A model generated the notes under the pieces. The model did no database searches, had not been told where the DNA came from, and saw only the letters and a program-made list of their open reading frames with translations. Below are positions 55,104 to 64,000 of a stretch of DNA of 64,000 bases, one piece after another (the stretch's first letter is position 1; the number at the start of each line of letters is the position of its first letter). Location of the stretch: positions 1-64,000 of the forward strand of contig JAHLJZ010000115.1 in the NCBI GenBank assembly GCA_025602915.1, written 5' to 3'. The translations under genes and the position numbers were made by a program. The DNA comes from Paraphysoderma sedebokerense (Eukaryota; Blastocladiomycota; Physodermatomycetes; Physodermatales; Physodermataceae).

Positions 55104-55996
55104 ATGCAAACCTCTACTCTTGCTTCCGCTCTTCTCGTCCTGATTTGCGTCGCTTCAACTCAAGCTCATTTTACATTGGTTGGTTCAAGAGAACAAGCGA
55201 AATGGCAAGATAACCAGCGCTTTTGGCCCATTGGAGGTACGCAACTTCAGCTTTTCAACGAATCTTTTCGCCTATTCTTATCTAACTGTGATGTCTTTAA
55301 AGGTGGTGCTACTCTCCGTCCTGTATTGAACTGTCTGTCCCTCCCTGCCTCCTCACCACGTTCTGCCGCGCCTTCTGCTTCGCTTTCCCTTCCTTTCGAA
55401 ATCGGCAATGGCGCTTCCCATGTCGGTAACTGTAAAGCCAGTCTTTACGACCGAAAAACAGGGAAACTTGTGAATGATCTTGGTAGCATTAACAACTGTG
55501 TTTCCAATGGCCAAGTCTATAATGCGCAACTTCCAGCCAACCCTGGTTGCTCTGAATGCGTGATTAAAGTCGAAGTCCATGCAGTTCATATCCCGACAGC
55601 GCCGGAAGATTACGGTTTGTATCAGCCCTCTCATTTGTAGCTCCCTGTCATATAAGAACATTTGAACTCACCATTTTCGTATCTGATGAACAGACTCTTG
55701 TATCGACATCAATATTTCTGGCGGCGGATCCTCTGGCTCTTCTGATGCACCAGCACAGCAACCGTCCTCTGCCACTCCTGCAGCTCCTGCTCCTAATCAA
55801 CAGCAGCAACAACAACAATCGCCTACTCCCTCCGCCAACAACGGTGGCAATCAGAACAATGGCCGAAGCGGACGTAGACGAAACTGGAGAAATTGCCGAG
55901 GAAGTAAGTTCGATTTGGATGACTCTTGACGCGCCATCTTGTTCTACTTATTAACCTTTCTTCTACTTACAACTAGACAATTCGTGCAGAAACTGA
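55104..55996 (+). CDS. Secreted LPMO-like copper protein (X325/Bim1 type)
   Basis: Four exons: 55104-55236, 55303-55614, 55694-55903, 55977-55996. They give 224 residues. The signal peptide MQTSTLASALLVLICVASTQA ends so that the mature protein begins His-Phe-Thr-Leu. An N-terminal His after cleavage is the copper-binding hallmark of LPMOs and their X325 relatives; the HFTL start is typical of X325. Further support: LPFEIGNGASHVGNC, and a late EDYDSCIDI block resembling the LYQCAD region of the family. After the domain comes a Ser/Gln/Pro-rich linker, then an Arg-rich end (GRSGRRRNWRNCRGNNSCRN) instead of the usual GPI signal. X325 members bind copper and are not shown to cut polysaccharide. 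The family assignment is by pattern only. Confidence 0.6.
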
Positions 55997-56463
55997 AGAT
56001 TGATCCCTCCTGACTCTTGATCTGACAATGTTTGTTGACCCATCGACATATTTATCGAAGAAACTATGTATTTTAGAGTTTAGAGTGGATTGTAAAACAT
56101 AAGAAAAGCCTAAATTAATAAGAAATTAGTGTAACATCGCTTCTATCGTGTGAATTCAATTCTGCTGGTCAGATCTTCGATTCTCCGATAGATTGGTAGT
56201 AACATCATGTGAATGTTGAATAAATCATATTCTGTAGTACTCAGTGTTAACAACCCCCATGGCATTCTCACAAATGAACGAATAATTTCACTATTGTTGT
56301 AATTTCGCAGAATTAGCTGAAATAGCAATTTCAGAATAACTGAAGACATCTATTCTGCAAGCATAACAAATTAATGTGCCATCTCTGTATCGTAACTCCT
56401 GCCCGTTCTTTGCTTGACCACATCTTTCTTTACATAATAACTTCAATAAATTGATCACTATTA
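55997..56463. other. Convergent intergenic region
   Basis: 3' flanks of the LPMO-like gene and minus-strand twinfilin. No gene is seen. Confidence 0.5.
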
Positions 56464-58387
56464 CTAGGTTTTTACAATTCTTCTAGGTCCTCTTCCAGGC
56501 CCGCTAGGTTTTTTGAATCCCGTCCCGTTTTCAGATGTCGAAGAAGCAGCACCGTTAGTTCCATTATCAGCAGGAGACGAAAACAGCTCCAATGTAAGAT
56601 CATCGACGGTTGGAATATCACTGGTGGAGGATGATTCAATCTGCGGATACGACAAAGTTGCAGAGAAACAGAAGCATAATGGAATTCAGCTGGTTAAGGA
56701 AGCGGCAAAGAGCAGATTAAAGACGAAATAGCCGGACCTTTTTTCCGATATCGATTCCCATAGTATCTTTACCTTCAATGAATGCCATTAAGCCACCTCT
56801 TGATGATGAATAGATCATTCGATCTTTAACTTTCGCCGTCTCAGGACAATGAAATATAAATACTAATGTAATCGCAGTTATCATATTAGGAAAGTTGCGA
56901 GTTAATTAAGAGAAAATCATTCAATCATTAAAAGCAGCAGCAGGACAGAAAGTTAAATAACGGACCGAAAGCTGATTTTTTGGATTTTTCATTCGACATA
57001 TGAAGTAAAGTGAATGATGGTTGGTCTGTAGGTATTTCAGAAGATAGAGAATCAACTTGAGTATTTGCCGGTAGAGATTTTATGTGAACGATTGTTTCAT
57101 TTTTTATTCCCTGTGTAGAGAATACACACGCCGCAAAGATATTGATGAGCCGACGAATTGAAGCAGATTGGCGGAAGATTAGTTGGGAATAACCAAGCAT
57201 ACCAAGAGAACGGCGCCGGATTGTTTGCTTTTGACTTTACTTAACTCTTCTTTGACTTTCACATCAATTGGAAACGACACTCCGGAGCTAGCAACAGCAG
57301 GGAGGTTGCTTATTCTAGAACTGATGCTAATGTCGGTCATCATTTCTACTTTTTTCAATTCTTCGAGTTGCTTCTCTCGATCAGTCAGGGGGCCAGCTGC
57401 TGATACGTGCGCCAGATGCTTCTTATATGCTGAAAATGTGAACTCATCCTGAAAGTACAAAGCATAGTGATTTAGGTAACAAAGAAAATTAAATGATGTG
57501 GTGAGTAGATATCAGACAAATGAGAACCGTGATGATATTCAATGGATACATTTGGCGAATACGAAGGATTTAAAAGGTTACTATTACAATTACTGTTTCA
57601 CCTTATCTGGCAATGTTTCCATTTAATATGAAAGGAAGCACGTACCGGAATTGTACCATACATATTGTGAACAAATCTGTAATCTCCGAGTTCCTTTTTT
57701 AATGTCGCTTGCGATGAAGCATACAACATTTTATCTCGGACTTTGGCAAAATCGCTCACATAGCATGCAAACTGGAGATCGTTGTACTTAATTAGCTTAG
57801 GTAGCGAGTGTAGAACTCAGAAGGAGGACATAAAGAACAGAGTTTAAACGAACCAGCCATTCCCAGTCATTATTCGACGATTTTGAGTCCATTCTTACTA
57901 GAAGATAGCATGGTGTCTCTTGATCTAGAAGTTTATGAGCTTGCTCGAAGTCTGAAAATGATAGAGTGAGTGACCAAATGGCGCAAGAAATTTCAAATCT
58001 CAAGACGATTGAGCTACCTTTCTCGAAAGTTGAGCTAACTGGAATAGTTTGAGTTGATACAAGAGACTCTGAATTTCGACGAATAGAATATAAAAGAGAA
58101 AGAACGAAAGAAGTCAATTCGTGGTGGGCCTAAGTCCGATCATTGCTTTTCTTGCCAAAAAAAGACCAGCTAACTGAAATAAAGAGATAAGATTATACCA
58201 TTGACAATTGAAACTTTAATTATTCGAGTATTGCCGTTTTCGACGGCTTCCTTGAATGTATTGGCAAGTTCGGCCGATGCTATTTAAATTTGAGCACACG
58301 AATACGGATAAAATGTCAGACCTCGGTGAAGCCATAATGACAGAATAAAATGGCAAATGTACCTCTAATTCCACTTTGGTGCGCCAT
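56464..58387 (-). CDS. TWF1: Twinfilin (two ADF-homology domains)
   Basis: Nine exons, in transcript order 58387-58363, 58279-58199, 58068-58018, 57951-57854, 57771-57646, 57448-57203, 57110-56966, 56862-56738, 56640-56464. They give 357 residues, the usual family length. It starts MAHQSGIRASAELANTFKEA like animal twinfilin. The first ADF-H domain has PCYLLVRMDSKSSNNDWEWL and AKVRDKMLYASSQATLKKEL; a linker has AYKKHLAHVSAAGPLTDREK; the second ADF-H domain has ETAKVKDRMIYSSSRGGLMA and IGIDIGKK-type core; the tail ends in a basic GPGRGPRRIVKT. Twinfilin binds actin monomers and caps barbed ends. Exons as short as 25 and 51 nt make it hard to predict automatically. The start of the second domain (exon 7) is the most divergent part. 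Confidence 0.9.
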
Positions 58388-58786
58388 ACTTATATTGACA
58401 AAGGAAGTTGCAGAGTCTTGATAGACCAAATTCTATTATATTACCGGTTTTTGGATATCGGAGCAAGGGAGACGTCTCAACAGGACAACCAAACTCGGTG
58501 GCTGAATCAAAAGTTTTGCTTTCGTTCGCTTTATCATATAATTAAATCTTGGCATTTCCATTTCATCTATATACATTTTTGGTAGCGGAGATAATTTTTG
58601 CAACGTATTAATAATATATGCATGTTTCGGAAATCGGATGCGGTTATGGGTAGACAACGTCTTTAGGGGCAGTCAATGATTGGAGATGGAACGCGGTTCG
58701 CACTTCGCACTGCTTTCTTTAATTCCACACTCAAACAAACTCATCACCAAGACGGTGAATATATCAAAGAAAAATAGCATATTATA
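58388..58786. other. Divergent intergenic region
   Basis: Shared upstream DNA of twinfilin (minus) and the acyltransferase gene (plus). No gene is seen. Confidence 0.5.
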
Positions 58787-60498
58787 ATGACAAACGTTGC
58801 CCCTCTGACGCCGCCGTCTCGTCGTGTGAAACTTTTGAGATACACTTGCGTCACTTTGTGGCTGCTATTGAACTCAATCGCTATTAACTCAGTCCAGATC
58901 TTCTTTCTCTTCACTTTATATCCCATAATTCCAAACTACCTATTCCGAAGATTAATTAAACATACTCAAACGGCATTCAGTCAAGTTTTAATTGGTTTAT
59001 GCTACTTTTTTGCGCCAAATGAATTGGTAATTACCGGGGAATCGGATGGAGATTGGGATTGGAAACGTTTGTTCAGCGGGAATCAAAGTTCAGAAGAGCT
59101 GAATAAAAAGTTTGTAGTTATCAGCAATCACTTGGTACGTATATTTGATTGTCGACGTCTTCACTAATTTTCTTTTTCATTGAAACGATAACATATTTGT
59201 GTTTTCGCGCGGTGGTATCTTGCGTCTTTATGCATCAATGTCAGACATGGACGGACTGGGTTTACATTTGGGTGTTTGCCCATTACGCCAATGCGAGTAA
59301 AGCCATGAAAATTGTGCTGAAAGAGTCTCCAAAGTACATTCCCATCATGGGCTGGGTAAATTTTCAAAATTACCCCACCTTATGCCCTTCTAACTTGCCA
59401 GACTAACGAAGATCTAACTATACCTTATGCAGGGCATGATGTTTTTCGAATTCATCTTTCTGAAGAGAAGTTGGAGCTTGGACAAGCATAATCTCATAAA
59501 CGCTATGAAACGAATATGTTCAAAACGGCAAGCCAAGGAACCTTTATGGTTATTACTATTCCCGGAAGGAACCGTTTGGACTGAGGACACTAAAGCCAAA
59601 TCCGCATCATTCGCTAAGAAAAATGACTTGGTAAATCATCTCTCATTTGCAACTGCTTTAAATATTCTTCCTCCTTCACTTATCGATCGTCTTCATCTAT
59701 TCAATTCATCCATAGACACAACCATCATACACTCTACTCCCGCGTTCCACCGGTCTTTATACCATTCTTTCGCACCTTCAGGATACAGTGTCTCATATGT
59801 ATGATCTCACCATCGGCTTTTCTGGATCGACGCCCACTACGTATCCAAACGATCAATACAAACTTCGATCAGTATTTTGTGATGGGTTGTACCCCTCTCG
59901 AATATTCATCCACATTCGCCGCATTGCTATCTCTGATATTCCTCTTCCGCCTCCCGACTCCTCCACTTCGCCTACGGAGACTAATCCTTCTATCGCCTTA
60001 CAAAATAAGTCGAAAGAAGTTTCGCCTTCCAAAGCAACTCGATTAGTGTCGAAATCTATTTCGATAGACGATTTGAACGAGGGAAGTGGGGTCAGAGTGA
60101 ATGATGAGACTTTAGACGAGACGAGAATCAGATTTGAATCATTTTTGAGAGACGTGTTCTTGAGGAAGGAAGATACGTTAAAGGTGTTCCTGGAAAAGGG
60201 AAAATGGAGCCCTCGGGATGCACGTAAAATATTAGCATCGTCGTCGCCTTCCAGGTCGTTGCAATCGGGAAAACCAGACTCAACTTCGGCTTCAACACAA
60301 ACGTCAAGTTCTTCCACCCAATCTTCTTCTGAGAGTAATCCACAATTATCGACAAAATTTGACACGTCTGAAGCCCTCATCGTACCTATTCGCTACGGAC
60401 TCAATGTTTCAGAGATACCGTGGCATTTGATCGGCTGTTGGGTTCTGTATCTAGGGATTTTGAAGGGTGTGGGAGGTTTAGTTGCGAAAGTGTGGTAA
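58787..60498 (+). CDS. LPLAT-family acyltransferase (AGPAT/LCLAT1-like)
   Basis: Four exons: 58787-59134, 59245-59355, 59433-59630, 59716-60498. They give 479 residues. N-terminal membrane segment (VTLWLLLNSIAINSVQIFFLF), then acyltransferase motifs: NHLTWTD (the NHxxxxD catalytic motif, made by joining exons 1 and 2), LKRSWSLDK, FPEGT, and LLPRSTG followed by VSHMYDLTIGF. The third intron was placed so that the LLPRSTG motif is retained. A Ser-rich insert lies near residues 300-420 and a hydrophobic segment ends the protein (WHLIGCWVLYLGILKGVGGL). The layout resembles the extended ER/lipid-remodelling acyltransferases LCLAT1/AGPAT and yeast Psi1/Cst26, which transfer acyl chains to lysophospholipids. 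The exact lipid substrate is not determinable. Confidence 0.85.
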
Positions 60499-61649
60499 TT
60501 GCCACAGTCGTACCCATGGCAATAATTATAAATAGATAAAATTGGTCACGCTGCTTGCCCTCAGTTTCCATACACCAGCGCCGTGTGTATTGAGGCCGTG
60601 AAAGTAGTCGATTCGGAGCTGCACTTCGCGTTTTTTTACAGTTTAATTGTTTGTAATTGAATCAAGGCAAGACTTTCCACAGAAGTTTTTTGATTCAAAC
60701 AGTCTCGGTGCTTTTATTTAAATGTTTCCAGTGATATGATACCCGCACAATCAGTCAATCAATGAACGGGCAATGAAGGTATTTTTCATAACGAGTTATA
60801 AATCTACCAATCAATACAAGACAGAGGATTATAGGAAAGAGCAGCAGTCAATAAAGGAAAATACTATTCAAATCAAAATAATTGTGGACAAACTGGACAA
60901 ATTCATTTCTCTACTTCCCGGCGTCACAATGCGGTGAAAATACAGAAAATTAGTAGTTCAAGTGTCGTGAAGAGTCCTAATGCAAGTGACATATATCCAA
61001 GACGAGTCATAATCAATTGCTGCGCCTACCAAAAATGAGTCGAATTTACAGAAAATATTTCAGACAAATTTCTCCTTATAACGGCTTAGCCCCAATTATT
61101 ATTTTTAATTATAAAACGACGCAAACAGTCGTCTTTTTTGGTAACGCGATATTACCGGAGGATATTTAGTTCAGTCCAACAATATGCCACCCCCGTGAGC
61201 GATATCGTTACATTTTAATGGACGGCCTCAAAAAATCATCTTCAATTGGGTGTTTGCTGCGGGATTTTTTAAAAGGAGAATTTCTAGAATTTAATTTGTC
61301 AGGTTGCTCCTGGTTTGTAAAATTATTCTTCTTCTGATATGGCCTATGGCTGTAGTTTGTTGCATGACGCGGACTTACATTTTCATGGTACAGCCAGCGA
61401 TTGTGAACGTTTATTAAACTACTGTAGCCGCAATATCTATTGCGAAAAAAGAGCAGCAAAAGAAGTTTTTTATTGGTCTAATCAACAAGCGGGTGAAACA
61501 TATGTAGATAGTGCAATGGTTAATGTACAGAATGCATAATTGATGAAAGTGTAGCTCAATTAAAACGGACATTAACGTAGTTTGAAAATGTTGAAAGTTT
61601 AAGGAAAATCCGTTAACGAGAACGGAGACTCGAGATGATATGCTAAAAT
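60499..61649. other. Convergent intergenic region, no gene supported
   Basis: 3' flanks of the acyltransferase gene and the minus-strand kinase. Two overlapping open frames (minus 61208-61459, plus 61339-61539) encode peptides of 66-83 residues without any recognised feature. Confidence 0.45.
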
Positions 61650-63637
61650 CTAAAAGTATGATCTCTGACCAGTGCTTGGTGAAGCGCTTCTTCTTCTGCT
61701 TTTCTTCCCCATAATTTTCATGAATTTACTCAGGAAGGAGACAGCGGGGCTAACTGCATCTTCAACTTCCTTCTCTGTGACGTCTTCGAAGACACAGTTT
61801 TCTTCGGTACTCATCATTTCTTCTGCACCGAAGTTTGTGATCCAGGGGTGGATTTTAATTTTATCTAATGTGATCCTTTGTTCGGGATCTTTGGTTAGCA
61901 TTTTAGTGATCAGATCAACAAGGGCAGGGGAAAGAGATGGAGATATGGGTGGAGAGCAAGTTGATATTCTGTCGTATAATGAAAGAATATCGGTGTCTTC
62001 AAAGGGAACGTGTCCGTGAACAAGGCAATAGAGGGTTACCCCAAGTGACCAAATATCGAGTGCTTTTCCTTTCACATGCTTTGATCCGGCTGAATAGAGA
62101 GAGTTAAGAAGATGAAACATGGTAAGTAACATTGTTGCGTCCAATTTAGCGAATGAAATCACTTACCAGAAATGGCTTCAGGAGGACTAAATGCTGGTGA
62201 TCCAGTTTTGCTCTGTAATGAGTCGTCTTCGTTTTCACAAATCTGCGATACGCCAAAATCTGCAATCTGAGCACAACCATCGGCAGTCAGTAATATATTG
62301 TCAGGTTTTAAATCTTGATGAATAATTCGGTTGAAATGAACTATAACATTGTTGGTCCGGCCGTTAGTTGCTGTAGAATATAATATCTTTCAATTAAGAT
62401 TGTAATATGAACTTACGAAATTCTACACCAAGCAATACATCGCGGAAGTACTTCCTAGCTTGCGTTTCAGTGTAAAATGGAACGGTTTCTCCCAATTTGA
62501 GTGACATGATTGGTCCTTGCTGACATAACTCGAAAACTGTAAATTTTTTAGAATGGAAGTGAAAGAATGTTAGCTTTCTCTGATCCTGTCATAATTTTAC
62601 TCATGAAAGCAAAGGCGAACCATACCCATATATAGATTTTCCTCTCTTGTATCATCCAATACCTCCACTAGCGTCGTAATGTTTGGATGGTGGGATAATT
62701 TTTTCAATACGGCAATCTCTGTTTTGACACCAGCCATGTAATCTGGGTCATTGTTAGACAGTCCTTTCCACCTCCACTGTCGTCTTAATTTTGTCTTACT
62801 GATAATTTTGCAAGCATAATATCGGTTGTCTTGAGTATTTTTGACAAGGTATACTTTACCGTAAGAGCCAGAGCCTATCTCATTTAGTACAATATATTGA
62901 TTAATGACTTGTGTCGTAGATGTCGGCGAGATAGGTGTCGTCGGAGAAAGCGGAGTTATGGGGGAAAAGGAGGGTGAAACAGAGGAGGAGAAGGTAGCAG
63001 AGAATGATGATGCTACAGAGGAAGCTAAAGAAATTGAATTGGCTGAACCGTATGAGTTGGATAGCGAACCCATAGAACTAGATACGCAATGATATGAGCT
63101 TGCACTGCATGAAAGGGTGGCGTTCGAGTTGACCGAGGAATTTAGTGAAGGCGTTGACACAGATGCACAAGAACTAGCTAAGGTGTCAGAAGAGAGTAAC
63201 TCTGTTTCGTATTTTTCAACATGGAACGTTTCTTTAACAGTGTTTAAAGTAGGTAATGATCTATAATATTTTGAACGATGAAGAGAAGTAGGATCAGTTA
63301 GTATGGGTGATATTGATCGGGGGGTTTTAGACGATTGTGGGCGAGATTTCGACGACGACGGGACAGGATGAGATGAATTGGCGGAATTGGAGTTCGGTGA
63401 CGGCGAAATCGTGAGGGGTGTACACGATATCGGCGCTGTCTGCTGAGCAATCGACGACGATGCTGAAGACAGAGAGTGCTTTCTACTTGTAAAAATTGAT
63501 AGCTTTGGAAGCCCAAAGCGGCGTCGACGAAAAGAAGAGTCAGAGCCTGATGAAGTTGTTCGATGGTGAGCTAATTCTAAGGACGCTGGTGCAAGAGACA
63601 AGGACGTTTTCGAAGTTTGAGGTCCCTGTCCTTCCAT
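61650..63637 (-). CDS. CaMKK-type protein kinase (Ssp1/Sak1-like AMPK kinase)
   Basis: Four exons, in transcript order 63637-62626, 62536-62417, 62340-62167, 62089-61650. They give 581 residues. A Ser-rich N-terminal half (about 250 residues) precedes the kinase domain: GSGSYGKVYLV, ACKII lysine, a CaMKK-like insert (KLRRQWRWKGLSNNDPDYMA), VFELCQQGPIM, HQDLKPDN, ADFGVS, GSPAFSPPEA, and the C-terminal block ENCVFEDVTEKEVEDAV, which matches CaMKK. Animal CaMKK and yeast Sak1/Tos3/Elm1 or fission yeast Ssp1 phosphorylate the AMPK activation loop. The catalytic loop reads HQD where almost all active kinases have HRD; DFG and the lysine are intact. The CBS-domain protein in this window could be an AMPK-pathway partner but is not adjacent. 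Confidence 0.85.
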
Positions 63638-64000
63638 GTGTGTACTGATATATTGACAGTCAGTGCAAAGAATTATTAGTATTAAGTACTCCTAAATGTC
63701 TCTAAACTAGAATTTTTCACTGTCGTATTAAATTAATATTGGCCATTCATGCGGCAAAGATTGCAGGAGGTCGGCAGGATTTGGCGAATGGACGAAACGA
63801 ACAGAATTCATCAGGAAACAAATTCATGAAAGAAAATAATAATTTAAAGCTCCTTACCGAGAATGGAATACAGTTGAACTTACCTACACAATATTTCCAG
63901 TTTAATGCAGTTTTTATCAAACTAAATGTAAACAACGGGTCAATACAACGTTGTCAAAGACGGAAATTATCACTCCGTCCGGAAATAAAAGTGCAAAGAA
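63638..64000. other. Kinase 5' flank, window edge
   Basis: Upstream DNA of the minus-strand kinase gene. A 5'-UTR exon cannot be excluded. No gene is seen. Confidence 0.4.

Noticed and set aside
59631-59790. Reading straight through the acyltransferase exon 3 frame (LVNHLSFATAL and on)
   Set aside because: It misses the LLPRSTG and YDLTIGF motifs, which the GTAAAT donor at 59631 and the acceptor at 59715 restore in frame.
61208-61539. Overlapping 66-83 residue frames on both strands between the acyltransferase and kinase genes
   Set aside because: No signal peptide, domain, splice context or homologous neighbour. Overlap on opposite strands suggests chance.

Overview
The window is nuclear DNA of an early-diverging, probably zoosporic (flagellated) fungus. 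It is AT-rich and dense with short spliceosomal introns, mostly 55-130 nt, often with CTAAC or CTGAC branch-like sequences. The fungal character comes from Slt2-type MAP kinase, Crh-type GH16 wall transglycosylases, Lro1-type PDAT, Ras and an Slt2/Lro1/twinfilin gene repertoire. The flagellar character comes from two genes: the 3' end of DNAAF5/HEATR2 at the left edge and a calaxin (EFCAB1) orthologue near 36 kb, both axonemal-dynein proteins absent from non-flagellated fungi. All exon models below are my manual readings; in each the splice phases agree and the reading frame stays open to the stop.

Left part (0-19 kb): DNAAF5 3' end; a small 8-cysteine secreted protein; two tandem BT1-family (folate-biopterin-transporter-like) membrane proteins with different introns; an SLT2 MAP kinase; two tandem GH16/chitin-binding cell-wall enzymes on the minus strand; two intron-bearing tRNA-Thr(TGT) genes; a Ras GTPase.

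Middle (19-42.5 kb): a cytochrome-b5-fused polytopic membrane protein; a GT4 glycosyltransferase; SLX9; DHX16/Prp2 spliceosomal helicase; RNF10; calaxin; a four-CBS-domain protein; an LRO1 PDAT.

Right part (42.5-64 kb): two tandem GH5_7 beta-mannanases carrying an identical 10-nt micro-exon and colinear promoter blocks; a large mitochondrial PPR-like protein; an SLC25A44-like mitochondrial carrier; an LPMO-like (X325/Bim1-type) secreted protein; twinfilin; an LPLAT acyltransferase; a CaMKK-type kinase.

Functional groups: wall and polysaccharide remodelling (Crh pair, mannanase pair, LPMO-like protein, the wall-integrity MAP kinase), motility (DNAAF5, calaxin), lipid acylation (LRO1, LPLAT), nucleic-acid processing (DHX16, SLX9, PPR, tRNAs). 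These are not arranged as co-regulated clusters except for the three tandem duplications. I saw no transposon, virus-derived element, CRISPR array or origin.
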